Positions 34,154 through 42,986 of a stretch of DNA of 64,000 nt are shown here, in pieces (position 1 is the stretch's first letter; each line of letters opens with the position of its first letter). The stretch is taken from positions 416,996 to 480,995 of the forward strand of contig NZ_LZZW01000031.1 in assembly GCF_014170375.1 (NCBI RefSeq), given 5' to 3'. A model generated the notes under the pieces. That model worked only from the letters and a program-made list of their open reading frames with translations, was not told the DNA's origin and did no database searches. This stretch comes from Variovorax sp. UMC13. GTDB taxonomy: Bacteria > Pseudomonadota > Gammaproteobacteria > Burkholderiales > Burkholderiaceae_C. A program made the position numbers and the translations under genes.

Positions 34154-35125
34154 ATGCGACGCCGATTCCTTTCATGCGCGATGGCGGCGGCGGCCCTCGC
34201 GGCCGCACCGTCGATCAGTCTGGCGCAGGCCGCATGGCCGGCGCGTCCGGTGCGCTTCGTCGTGGCCTTCGCGCCCGCCGGGCCGGCGGACATCATCGGC
34301 CGGCTGGTGGCCCAGCGGCTCACCGGCGCGCTGGGCCAGAGCGTGATCGTGGAGAACCGCGCGGGCGCCGGCGGCAGCGTGGCGTCGGCGGTCGTGGCCC
34401 GCGCCGAGCCCGACGGCTACACGCTGCTGGTGAACACCAGTTCCTACGCGGTCAACCCCTCGATGCAGCGCAACCTGGGCTTCGATGCCACCAAAGACCT
34501 GACGCTGGCGGCGCTGGTTGCCTCGAGCCCCAACCTGATCGTGATCGCGCCCTCGGTGAAGGCCGGCACGCTCAAGGACGTCATGGCCGATGCGCAGGGC
34601 GGCGCCTACAACTACGCCACCGCCGGCGCCGGCACGACGCCGCACCTGACGGCCGAGTACCTGTTCAAGGTGCTGGGCAAGGTGCCGGTGACGCACGTGC
34701 CCTTCCAGGGCGCGGGCCCGGCGCTCAACGCGGTCATGGGCTCGCAGACGCAGATGGCCAGCGTGGCGCTGCCGGCGGCGGTGGAACTGGTGAAGTCCGG
34801 GCGCGTGCGCGGCCTGGTCGTGACCGGGAGCAAGCGCTCGTCGGCCCTGCCCGCGGTGCCGACCGTGGCGGAGTCGGGCTTCCCGGGCTTCGAGGACGTG
34901 ACCTGGGTCGGCATCTTCGCGCCGTCCCACACGCCGCGCGCCGTGCTCGAACGCATCAACGCGGAGGTCGCGCGCCTGCAGCAGGACCCGGACTTCCTCG
35001 CCAAGCTCTCGGCGGCGGGCTTCGACCCCCTGGGCGGCAGCGTCGAGCAGTCGAAGGCCTACCTGCAGAAGGAGCTCGAGAAATGGGCGCAGGTGGTGAA
35101 AGAAACCGGCGCGCAGCCCAACTGA
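34154..35125 (+). CDS. Bug-family tripartite tricarboxylate solute receptor, first
   Basis: A 323-residue periplasmic receptor of the Bug (TctC-like) family that is greatly expanded in Burkholderiales. The signal peptide ends SISLAQAAW; then WPARPVRFVVAFAPAGPADIIGRLVAQRL, AEPDGYTLLVNTSSYAVNP and VPFQGAGPALNAVMGSQTQMA are typical. Members bind carboxylates or amides for a TctAB membrane pair, often encoded elsewhere. No TctA or TctB gene is in this window. It follows the PuuE-like gene in the same operon. Confidence 0.92.
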   Translation: MRRRFLSCAMAAAALAAAPSISLAQAAWPARPVRFVVAFAPAGPADIIGRLVAQRLTGALGQSVIVENRAGAGGSVASAVVARAEPDGYTLLVNTSSYAVNPSMQRNLGFDATKDLTLAALVASSPNLIVIAPSVKAGTLKDVMADAQGGAYNYATAGAGTTPHLTAEYLFKVLGKVPVTHVPFQGAGPALNAVMGSQTQMASVALPAAVELVKSGRVRGLVVTGSKRSSALPAVPTVAESGFPGFEDVTWVGIFAPSHTPRAVLERINAEVARLQQDPDFLAKLSAAGFDPLGGSVEQSKAYLQKELEKWAQVVKETGAQPN

Positions 35126-35168
35126 GCGGATTTTCCGAACCCGTTTTCCAGGCCAAGGAGTCACGGAC

Positions 35169-36152
35169 ATGATCACACGCAGGAACCTCATGGCAACCGC
35201 CGGCGCGCTGGGCGCCACGCATCTGTTGCCCGCCATCGGCCAGCCGGCCGACTTCCCCAGCCGACCCGTCAAGCTGCTGGTGCCCTTCTCCGCCGGCGGC
35301 AGCCCGGACCTGCTGGCGCGGGTGATCGGCATGCAGGCCGGCAAGCAGATGAATCAAGGGCTGGTGGTGGACAACCGGCTCGGTGCCAACGGCATCGTGG
35401 CCGCGGAAGCCGTGGCCCGCGCCGCGCCCGATGGCTACACGCTGCTGGTGACCACCGGCTCGCAGGCGATCAACCCCAGCATCTACAAGACTCTGCCCTA
35501 CGACACGGTGGCGGACTTCGCGCCCGTCGGCCTGTTCACGATCGCGCCGGCGCTCACGCTGGTCGTGCATCCGGAGTCACCGGTCAAGACCTTCGCGGCT
35601 TTCCTGGAGCTCGCACGCAAGCCCGATGGCGACGTGTCCTTCGGATCGCCGGGCACCGGCAACACGCTGCACCTGGCCGGCGAGCTGCTCAACGCCCTGG
35701 CCGGCACGCGCATGCTGCATGTGCCCTACAAGGGCGCGGCGCCGGCGCTCAATGCGGTCATGGCCAAGGAGGTCACGGCCTGCTTCCTGAGCACCACGGC
35801 CGCGGTGCTCGCGATCAAGGGCGGCCAGGTGCGGCCGCTGGCCGTCACCAGCGCCAGGCGCATTTCGGCCTTCCCGGAGGTCCCGACCATGGCCGAGAGT
35901 GGCGTGCCTGCCATGGACTACAACGGCGGCTGGGTGGGCGTGTTCGCGCCGGCCAAGACCCCGCTGTCCGTGGTGCAGAAACTCTCGACCGAGTTCAACC
36001 GCGCCATGCAGGTGCCCGAGGTCAGGGAAAAGATGGTGGCCTGGGACAACCCGCCAGCCAGTTCCACGCCGGACGAATTCGGCCGCTTCTTCCGCCAGGA
36101 GATGGAGAAGTACGCACGCATCGTCAAGCTGGCGAACATCCCCAAGCAATGA
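35169..36152 (+). CDS. Bug-family tripartite tricarboxylate solute receptor, second
   Basis: A 327-residue Bug receptor. Its leader (MITRRNLMATAGALGATHLLPAIGQ) carries an RR pair, and conserved parts are FPSRPVKLLVPFSAGGSPDLLARVIG, APDGYTLLVTTGSQAINPSIYKTLPYD and HVPYKGAAPALNAVMAKEV. AAGGAG precedes the ATG. It is clearly homologous to, but diverged from, the upstream receptor, so the cluster can probably bind two related ligands or one substrate and its product. It is the next-to-last gene of the cluster. Confidence 0.92.
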   Translation: MITRRNLMATAGALGATHLLPAIGQPADFPSRPVKLLVPFSAGGSPDLLARVIGMQAGKQMNQGLVVDNRLGANGIVAAEAVARAAPDGYTLLVTTGSQAINPSIYKTLPYDTVADFAPVGLFTIAPALTLVVHPESPVKTFAAFLELARKPDGDVSFGSPGTGNTLHLAGELLNALAGTRMLHVPYKGAAPALNAVMAKEVTACFLSTTAAVLAIKGGQVRPLAVTSARRISAFPEVPTMAESGVPAMDYNGGWVGVFAPAKTPLSVVQKLSTEFNRAMQVPEVREKMVAWDNPPASSTPDEFGRFFRQEMEKYARIVKLANIPKQ

Positions 36153-36174
36153 AACGCACACGAGGCATTCCGGC

Positions 36175-37881
36175 ATGAGCACGATCGACACCCGCACGAC
36201 GGTGGAACAGGGCCTGGTGTTCGAGCGCGACGTCGCGCTCGCCATGGCCGACGGCACGCTGCTGCGCGCCAACGTCTTCCGGCCCGAGGCGCCGGGCCGC
36301 TATCCGGTCGTGATGGCCATGGGCGCCTACGGCAAGGACGTGCACTTCGAGGACGCCTTCCATCCGCAGTGGCAGGTGCTCAAGCGCATCTACCCCGGGC
36401 TGGACAGCGAAGGCTCCACCGGCCGCTACCTGCGCTGGGAGGTGGTCGACCCCGAGCGCTGGGTGCCCGATGGCTTCGTCGTCATCCAGGTCGACGCGCG
36501 CGGCACCGGCCGTTCCGAGGGCTACCTCGATCCCTTCTCGCCGGTGGAGACGCGCGATTTTTACGAATGGATCGAGTGGGCCGGCACCCAGCCCTGGAGC
36601 AACGGGAAGGTCGGCCTGATCGGCGTCTCGTACCTGGCCATCAAGCAATGGCAGGTCGCGGCGTTGCGCCCGCCGCACCTCGCGGCCATCGTGCCGTGGG
36701 AAGGCTCGAGCGAGTTCTACCGCGACGGCGGCCACCACGGCGGCATCCTGAGCAACAGCTTCACCTTCGAGTGGTGGCCGCGCCAGGTGCTGTCGAACCA
36801 GTACGGCAGCGGCGAGAGCACGCACCGCGACCGCCTGACCGGCGAGCGCACCACGGGCCCGGCCTTCTCGCCCGCCATGCTCGAAGGCAGCCGGGCCGAC
36901 CACCCGAACGACCGCCTGACGCATGCGCTCGACGACGCCTGGAACCGCGCCCGCGCCGCGAACCTGGCGGCGATCGAGGTGCCGCTGCTGTCGGCCGCCA
37001 ACTGGGGCGGCGCGGGCATGCACCTGCGCGGCAACTTCGAAGGCTTCCTGCGCGCGGGCTCGGCGCGCAAATGGCTGTTCGCGCACATCGGCACCCATTA
37101 CGAGAGCTTCTACCTGCCGCGCTACGTGGCGATCCAGAAGCGCTTCTTCAACCATTTCCTGCGCGGCGAGGACAACGGCTGGGAGCGCGAAGCGCCGGTG
37201 CAGTTGGCCATCCGCCAGGTCGACGGCACGGCCACGCTGCGCCAGGAGAACGAGTGGCCCCTGGCGCGCACGCAGTGGACGCCGCTGTACCTCGACGCCG
37301 CGCAGGCCGGCCTCGACAGCGCGGTGCCGGCCGCGCCCGCGCAGCGCGGGTTCGGGGCCCTGCAGGAGAGCCTGAGCTTCACCACCGCGCCCTTCGAGCA
37401 GGAGACCGAATTCACCGGGCCGGTCACGCTGCGGCTCTGGATCAGCTCGAGCACGCGCGATGCGGACATCTTCGCGGTGCTGCGCGTGCTCGACCCCGAG
37501 GGGAACGAAGTGAACTTCATCGGCGCGCACGAACGCGTGCCGATGGCCCAGGGTTGGCTGCGCGCCTCGCATCGCAAGACCGACCCGTCGCGCGCCATCG
37601 GCTGGCGTCCCTGGCACACGCACGACGAGGTGCAGGCGCTCGAAGCCGGCGCGGTCTACGCCCTCGAGGTCGAGATCTGGCCGACCTCGATGGTCTTTCC
37701 GAAGGGCTGGCGCCTGTCGCTGACCGTGCAGGGGCACGACTTCATCGTCACGCCGCCGGGCCGCATGCGCCACGACCATCCGGTCGACCGGCCGCCGGAA
37801 GCGTTCGGCGGCGTCACCACGATCCACACGGGCGGCGCCCATGCCAGCCACCTCGTGATGCCGCTGATCCCGCGCCGCTGA
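36175..37881 (+). CDS. CocE/NonD-family serine hydrolase
   Basis: A 568-residue hydrolase of the X-Pro dipeptidyl-peptidase/cocaine esterase family. The first 350 residues are the alpha/beta hydrolase (MADGTLLRANVFRPEAPGRYP, VIQVDARGTGRSEGYLDPFSP) with nucleophile Ser in GVSYLAIKQW and the likely catalytic His in HIGTHYESFY. The C-terminal part (FTGPVTLRLWISSSTRDADIFAVL) is the jelly-roll domain. Such enzymes cleave esters, nonactin-like macrolides or amides. In this cluster it may open the imported compound before the deacetylase-like and FAH-type steps. No signal peptide. Confidence 0.92.
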   Translation: MSTIDTRTTVEQGLVFERDVALAMADGTLLRANVFRPEAPGRYPVVMAMGAYGKDVHFEDAFHPQWQVLKRIYPGLDSEGSTGRYLRWEVVDPERWVPDGFVVIQVDARGTGRSEGYLDPFSPVETRDFYEWIEWAGTQPWSNGKVGLIGVSYLAIKQWQVAALRPPHLAAIVPWEGSSEFYRDGGHHGGILSNSFTFEWWPRQVLSNQYGSGESTHRDRLTGERTTGPAFSPAMLEGSRADHPNDRLTHALDDAWNRARAANLAAIEVPLLSAANWGGAGMHLRGNFEGFLRAGSARKWLFAHIGTHYESFYLPRYVAIQKRFFNHFLRGEDNGWEREAPVQLAIRQVDGTATLRQENEWPLARTQWTPLYLDAAQAGLDSAVPAAPAQRGFGALQESLSFTTAPFEQETEFTGPVTLRLWISSSTRDADIFAVLRVLDPEGNEVNFIGAHERVPMAQGWLRASHRKTDPSRAIGWRPWHTHDEVQALEAGAVYALEVEIWPTSMVFPKGWRLSLTVQGHDFIVTPPGRMRHDHPVDRPPEAFGGVTTIHTGGAHASHLVMPLIPRR

Positions 37882-38054
37882 AACAGAGGATGCAGCACAC
37901 CTGGGCGGTGTCCGCTGTCCGGCGACACCGAGAGCAGCGGCTGCAAGGCCGCGCGCCCTCGACGTGCCCGCCAAACGACCCTCGATCACGGAGCGGACGG
38001 CTGGCGCCCCGCTGCGCCGCAGGGCGTCAGCTGCCCTCCCCCCATGCACCTTGC

Positions 38055-39095
38055 TCAGGCGTAGTCGGTCGACGGCTTCTCCCACAGGTTCACGCCGCCC
38101 TCCACCGCATGCCGCTCGATCTCGGCCAGCTCCTCGGCGCTGAAGCCCGGCTGGCGCAGCGCGGCCACGTTGTCGACGATCTGCTCGGGCCGGCTGGCGC
38201 CGATCAGCGCCGAGCTCACGCGCGGGTCGCGCAGGGTCCAGGCCAGCGCGAGCTGCGCCAGGCTCTGGCCACGTCGCTGCGCGATGGCATCGAGTGCACG
38301 CGCACGCGCCAGGTTGGCCTCGGACAAATGCTCGGGCCGCAGCGAGGTGCCGCCGGGCCGGTTCACGCGCGCATCGGCCGGGATGCCCTTCAGGTAGCGG
38401 TCGGTCAGCAGCCCCTGGGCCAGCGGCGTGAAGGCGATCACGCCCGCACCCAGGTCCTCGGTCGCGCTCAGCAGGTCTTTCTCGATCCAGCGGTTGAACA
38501 GGTTGTAGGCCGGCTGGTGGATCAACAGCGGCACCTGGCGTGCGCGCAGCAGCGCCGCGATCTCGCGCGTCTTGCCGGCCGAGTAGGAGGAGATGCCGAT
38601 GTACAGCGCCTTGCCCTGCCGCACGGCCTGGGCCAGCGCGTCGGCGGTTTCCTCCAGCGGGGTGTCGGGGTCGAAGCGGTGCGAATAGAAGATGTCGACA
38701 TGGTCCAGGCCCAGGCGCTGCAGGCTCTGGTCGAGGCTGGCCAGCACGTGCTTGCGCGAGCCGCCGCCCTTGCCGTAGGGACCGGGCCACATGTCCCAGC
38801 CGGCCTTGGTCGAGATGATCAGCTCGTCGCGGTGGGCCGCGAAGTCCTCACGCAGCAGCCGGCCGAAGTTGCGCTCGGCGCTGCCGTAGGGCGGGCCGTA
38901 GTTGTTGGCCAGGTCGAAGTGGTTGATGCCCAGGTCGAAGGCGGTGCGCAGCAGCTGGCGCTGCTGTTCGATGGGTGTGCTGTCGCCGAAGTTGTGCCAG
39001 AGGCCCAGCGAGATGGCGGGCAGCACGAGGCCGCTGCGGCCGACCCTGCGGTACGGCAGGGTCTCGTAGCGTTGGGGAGATGCGAGGTAGGTCAT
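38055..39095 (-). CDS. Aldo/keto reductase, YghZ-like
   Basis: A 346-residue NADPH-dependent aldo/keto reductase. Its catalytic tetrad is recognisable (Asp and Tyr in HFDLANNYGPPYGSAE, Lys in IISTKAGWDM, His in FYSHRFDP), and GVIAFTPLAQGLLTDRY and ALIGASRPEQI fit the YghZ/Gpr (methylglyoxal/glyceraldehyde-3-phosphate reductase) branch. It is downstream of the ABC peptide operon on the same strand, 22 bases after the OppF-like gene, so it may be co-transcribed. It converges with the CocE-type gene; the 173-base gap between them holds no obvious gene. Confidence 0.93.
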   Translation of the reverse strand: MTYLASPQRYETLPYRRVGRSGLVLPAISLGLWHNFGDSTPIEQQRQLLRTAFDLGINHFDLANNYGPPYGSAERNFGRLLREDFAAHRDELIISTKAGWDMWPGPYGKGGGSRKHVLASLDQSLQRLGLDHVDIFYSHRFDPDTPLEETADALAQAVRQGKALYIGISSYSAGKTREIAALLRARQVPLLIHQPAYNLFNRWIEKDLLSATEDLGAGVIAFTPLAQGLLTDRYLKGIPADARVNRPGGTSLRPEHLSEANLARARALDAIAQRRGQSLAQLALAWTLRDPRVSSALIGASRPEQIVDNVAALRQPGFSAEELAEIERHAVEGGVNLWEKPSTDYA

Positions 39096-39117
39096 GGAAG
39101 CAGAAGACGGAAAAGAG

Positions 39118-40062
39118 TCAGGCGAAATGGCAGGCCACCCATTGGACACCGGCCGGGCGCAGCACCGGCGCCTCGGCGCGGCAGCGCTCGGTGGCCTCGG
39201 GGCAGCGCGGATGGAAACGGCAGCCCGCGGGCGGCTGCAGCGGATCGGGCAGGTCGCCCTGGAGCACCGTGCGCGCCCGGTGCACGGCACCCGGCCGCGC
39301 GCGCGGAATGGCCGACATGAGCGCACGCGTGTAGGGGTGCAGCGGCCGGTGCCAGACGGCATCGCCAGGCCCCTGCTCGACCACCTGGCCCGCGTACATC
39401 ACGCCGATGCGGTCGGACATGTGGCGCACCACCGACAGGTCGTGCGAGATGAACAGATAGGACACGCCGAACTCCTCGCGCAGGCCCAGCAGCAGGTTCA
39501 GCACCTGCGCGCGCACCGACACGTCGAGCGCCGACACGGCCTCGTCGCAGACGATCAGTTCCGGGCGCAGCATCAGCGCCCGCGCGATGCCGATGCGCTG
39601 GCGCTGCCCGCCCGAGAACTCGTGCGGATAACGCACCGCCATCTCGGGCCGCAGGCCGACGCGCGCCAGCGCCCAGGCCACCTGCTCGCGCCGCTCGGCC
39701 GCGCTGCCGCGCTCTTGCACCACCAGCGGTTCCTCCAGCGCACGGCCCACGTTGACGCGCGGGTTGAGCGAGGCATACGGGTCCTGGAACACCATCTGCA
39801 GGCGCGCGCGCATCGACTGCAGCGCCTTGCCTTCGCGCTTCGTGATGTCCTCGCCATCGAATTCGATCCGCCCCGCCGACAGCGGCGTGAGGCGCATGGC
39901 GACGCGGGCCACGGTCGACTTGCCGCAGCCGCTCTCGCCGACCAGGCCCAGCGTCTCGCCGCGGCCGACCTCGAGGTCGACGCCGTCGAGGGCGTGCACC
40001 GTGCCGGCCTGCGTGGGGTAGTGCTTGACGGCCCGCTGCAGCTTCAGGAGGGGGATGCTCAT
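39118..40062 (-). CDS. Peptide-type ABC transporter ATPase, DppF/OppF-like
   Basis: A 314-residue ATPase. Walker A GESGCGKST, signature FSGGQRQRIGIARAL, Walker B LIVCDEAVSALD, and a C-terminal oligopeptide transporter extension with the Cys-containing FeS-type motif (CRFHPRCPEATERC). It forms a heterodimer with the OppD-like subunit upstream and drives uptake of peptides or other small compounds such as nickel complexes, opines or glutathione. Its ATG overlaps the OppD stop (ATGA). Confidence 0.94.
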   Translation of the reverse strand: MSIPLLKLQRAVKHYPTQAGTVHALDGVDLEVGRGETLGLVGESGCGKSTVARVAMRLTPLSAGRIEFDGEDITKREGKALQSMRARLQMVFQDPYASLNPRVNVGRALEEPLVVQERGSAAERREQVAWALARVGLRPEMAVRYPHEFSGGQRQRIGIARALMLRPELIVCDEAVSALDVSVRAQVLNLLLGLREEFGVSYLFISHDLSVVRHMSDRIGVMYAGQVVEQGPGDAVWHRPLHPYTRALMSAIPRARPGAVHRARTVLQGDLPDPLQPPAGCRFHPRCPEATERCRAEAPVLRPAGVQWVACHFA

Positions 40063-41072
40063 GCCACCGCCCTCCACAGCTCGCGCGGTGCCGCCGGGTA
40101 CGCGAGCGGCAGGAAGCAGGCCACGCGATGCGCGGCGCCCTGCCCTGTCGCATCCAGCGATGGCCGGGCGGCCGTGCAAGCGGCGCGCGCCTGTGCGCAG
40201 CGCGGTGCGAAGGCGCAGCCGGCCGGCATGTCGAGCAGCGAGGGCACGGTGCCCGCGATCTCGGGCAGCCGGCTGCCCGGCACCAGCTCGCCCAGCGCCA
40301 TCGAGGCCAGCAGCCCCGCGGTGTAGGGGTGCGCGGGCGCATCGAAGAGCTGGGCGACTGTGCCCTGCTCCACCACGCGGCCGGCATACATCACGGCCGC
40401 GCGGTCGGCCACCTCGGCCACCACGCCCAGGTCGTGCGTGATCAGCAGCAGGCCCATGCCGCGCTCGGCCTGCAGTTCCTGCAGCAGTTCGAGGATCTGC
40501 GCCTGGGTGGTCACGTCGAGCGCGGTGGTGGGCTCGTCGGCGATCAGCAGTTCGGGTTCGCAGGCCAGCGCGATCGCGATCACCACGCGCTGGCGCATGC
40601 CGCCCGAAAGCTGGTGCGGGAAGTCGTCGGCGCGCCGGCGCGCCATCGGAATGCCCACGCGGTCGAGCAATTGCACGGCCTGCGACCACGCGGCCTGGCG
40701 GTCGACCGGCCGGTGCAGCCGGATCGCCTCGGCGATCTGGCTGCCGATGCTCAGCACCGGGTTGAGCGCCGACAGCGGCTCCTGGAAGATCATCGAGATC
40801 CGGTTGCCGCGCAGCGCGCGGATGCCGGCCTCGGGCAAGGTCACGAGGTCGGTGCCGTCGAACAGGATGCGGCCGCCCGCGATGCGGCCCTGGGTGCGCG
40901 GGATCAGCCGCAGGATCGAATAGGCGGTCACGGACTTGCCGCTGCCGCTCTCGCCCACCAGCGCCACGGTCTCGCCGCGATCGACGCTCAAGGTCACGCC
41001 GTCGACGGCCTTCACCACGCCGGCGCGGGTGTCGAACCAGGTCTGGAGGTCTTGGATTTCAAGCAGGGCCAT
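40059..41072 (-). CDS. Peptide-type ABC transporter ATPase, DppD/OppD-like
   Basis: A 337-residue ATPase with Walker A GESGSGKSV, signature LSGGMRQRVVIAIAL, Walker B LLIADEPTTALD and the C-terminal CAFAPRCAQARAAC motif of the oligopeptide group. It lies four bases after the permease gene and overlaps the OppF-like gene. Order in the operon is two binding proteins, DppB-like, DppC-like, DppD-like, DppF-like, then the aldo/keto reductase. Confidence 0.94.
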   Translation of the reverse strand: MALLEIQDLQTWFDTRAGVVKAVDGVTLSVDRGETVALVGESGSGKSVTAYSILRLIPRTQGRIAGGRILFDGTDLVTLPEAGIRALRGNRISMIFQEPLSALNPVLSIGSQIAEAIRLHRPVDRQAAWSQAVQLLDRVGIPMARRRADDFPHQLSGGMRQRVVIAIALACEPELLIADEPTTALDVTTQAQILELLQELQAERGMGLLLITHDLGVVAEVADRAAVMYAGRVVEQGTVAQLFDAPAHPYTAGLLASMALGELVPGSRLPEIAGTVPSLLDMPAGCAFAPRCAQARAACTAARPSLDATGQGAAHRVACFLPLAYPAAPRELWRAVA

Positions 41073-41076
41073 GGGT

Positions 41077-41979
41077 CTACCTCCGTCGCAGGTGCGGGTT
41101 CATGGCGTCGTTGAGGCCTTCGCCCAGCAGGTTGAAGGCCAGCACCGTGACCACGATGGCCAGGCCCGGCAGGCCGCAGATGTACCAGGCGTCAGTGACC
41201 TGCTCGCGGCCGCTGCCGATGATCGTGCCCCAGCTCATCACGTTGGGGTCGCCCAGGCCGAGGAAGGCCAGCGCCGCCTCGGTCTGGATCGCATGCGCCA
41301 CCGCCAGGGTCGACACCACCACCACCGGCGGCAGCGCGTTGGGCAGGATCTGCGTGAGGATCAGCCGCGCGTGGCTCATGCCCGCGGTGCGGCCGGCCAG
41401 CACGAACTCGCGCTCGCGCAGTTGCAGGAACTGCGAGCGCACCAGCCGCGCCGTGGGCGGCCACGAGACGATGCCGATCGCGAACACCACGGTTGCCACC
41501 GAGGGCTTGAACAGCGCCACCAGCACCACCGCCAGCACGAAGCTGGGCACGGTCTGGAACACCTCGATCACGCGCAGCAGCACCGCATCGACGCGGCCGC
41601 GGTAGTAGCCGGCCAGGGCGCCGACCGTGATGCCCACGCAGGCCGAGATCACGGTGCTCACCAGGCCGATCAGCAGCGACACGCCCGCGCCCGAGACCAG
41701 TCCGGTCGCGAGGTCGCGGCCCATGAAGTCGGTGCCCAGCGGATGGGCCGCGTCCTCGCCGGGCCACAGCATGGGCGAGCCCGCCATCTCCCAGGGATCG
41801 CCCGGGAACCACCAGCGGCCCAGCGTGGCCGCGGCGACCACGAGCAGCATCAGCACCAGCCCGACCAGCGCGGGCCGGTTGCGCGCCACTTCGCGCGCGA
41901 AGCCGAGCGCGCGTTCGCGCCGGCCGCCGTCGTAGCGCACGGCCTGCACCGGCGCAGTGACCACCAAGGCCGGCTTCAT
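41077..41979 (-). CDS. Peptide-type ABC transporter permease, DppC-like
   Basis: A 300-residue inner-membrane permease. About six transmembrane segments, an N-terminal OppC-type domain (RNRPALVGLVLMLLVVAAATLGRWW) and the EAA loop (FVLAGRTAGMSHARLILTQILPNALPPVV) are present. PLGTDFMGRDLATGLVSGA is typical of the DppC subgroup. Its start overlaps the stop of the DppB-like gene by four bases. Confidence 0.93.
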   Translation of the reverse strand: MKPALVVTAPVQAVRYDGGRRERALGFAREVARNRPALVGLVLMLLVVAAATLGRWWFPGDPWEMAGSPMLWPGEDAAHPLGTDFMGRDLATGLVSGAGVSLLIGLVSTVISACVGITVGALAGYYRGRVDAVLLRVIEVFQTVPSFVLAVVLVALFKPSVATVVFAIGIVSWPPTARLVRSQFLQLREREFVLAGRTAGMSHARLILTQILPNALPPVVVVSTLAVAHAIQTEAALAFLGLGDPNVMSWGTIIGSGREQVTDAWYICGLPGLAIVVTVLAFNLLGEGLNDAMNPHLRRR

Positions 41980-42986
41980 GCGTGGGCTCCGGCGGTCGAG
42001 AGCTGCACGCGCGGGTCGAGCCAGGCGTAGAGCACGTCGACGAGGATGTTGATCAGCGTGACCAGGATCGAGCTCAGCAGCAGGATGCCCAGCAGCAGGT
42101 TGAAGTCGCGCGCCAGGATGGCCTCGAAGGCCAGCCGCCCGAGCCCGGGCCAGCTGAACACCGACTCGACCAGCACCGCGCCGCTCAGCAGCGAGGCGAT
42201 CTGGAAACCCAGCATCGTGACCAGCGGCAGCAGCGCGTTGCGCAGCGTGTGGACGATGGTGATGCGCGTCTCGCCCGCGCCCTTGGCGCGCGCGGTGCGG
42301 ATGAAGTCGGCGCCGTAGAGCTCCAGCATCGAGGAGCGCACCAGCTTGGCATAGACCGCCATGTAGAAGGTCGCGAGCGTGACCGAAGGCAGGATCGCGT
42401 GGCGCGCCACGTCGAGCACCCAGGCCAGCCCCGTGTGGCTGGCGCTGATGTCCACCATGCCGCCCGAAGGCAGCCAGCCGAGCCGGGCCGAGAACAGCAC
42501 GATCGCCATCAGGCCCAGCCAGAAGGTCGGCATCGCGTAGGCGGCCAGCACGAACAGCGAAGCGAGGTTGTCGACCCAGGTGTGGACCCGCAGCGCCGAC
42601 AGCACGCCCAGCGTGACGCCCAGCACCAGCGCGATCGCGATGGCCGCGACCATCAGCAGCAGCGTGGCCGGCAGCCGGTCGATCACCAGGTCGAACACCG
42701 GCATGTTCTGGCGGAAGGAGAAGCCCAGGTCCAGCGTGACGATGTTCCAGAGGTAGTGGCCCAGCTGCAGGTACAGCGGCTGGTCGAGCCCGAAGCTCGC
42801 GCGCAGCTGCGCCATGTACTCGGGCGTGGCGGCCCCGGCCTCGCCCGCCATCACGTCCACCACGTCGCCCGGGGCGACCTGCAGGATCATGAAGTTGAGC
42901 AGCGCGATGCCGAACACCACGGGCAGCACCTGCAGCAGCCGCTTCTTCAGGAAGCCCCAGAGCGGGGACGCGAGGCGCAGGCTCAT
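41976..42986 (-). CDS. Peptide-type ABC transporter permease, DppB-like
   Basis: A 336-residue permease beginning MSLRLASPLWGFLKKRLLQVLPVVFGIALLNFMILQVAPGD in shortened form: an N-terminal membrane span followed by the GDVVDVMAGEAGAATPEYMAQLRASFGLDQPL periplasmic region and the EAA loop FIRTARAKGAGETRITIVHTLRNALLP. The ATG (42986) overlaps the TGA of the binding-protein gene upstream. Longer readings of the same frame into the binding-protein genes are not real. Confidence 0.93.
   Translation of the reverse strand: MSLRLASPLWGFLKKRLLQVLPVVFGIALLNFMILQVAPGDVVDVMAGEAGAATPEYMAQLRASFGLDQPLYLQLGHYLWNIVTLDLGFSFRQNMPVFDLVIDRLPATLLLMVAAIAIALVLGVTLGVLSALRVHTWVDNLASLFVLAAYAMPTFWLGLMAIVLFSARLGWLPSGGMVDISASHTGLAWVLDVARHAILPSVTLATFYMAVYAKLVRSSMLELYGADFIRTARAKGAGETRITIVHTLRNALLPLVTMLGFQIASLLSGAVLVESVFSWPGLGRLAFEAILARDFNLLLGILLLSSILVTLINILVDVLYAWLDPRVQLSTAGAHA

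Noticed and set aside
36124..38790. A minus-strand frame of nearly 890 codons across the Bug, CocE and aldo/keto reductase genes
   Set aside because: It only makes sense as shadow sequence; the plus strand carries the CocE-type motifs and the true minus-strand gene begins in another frame.
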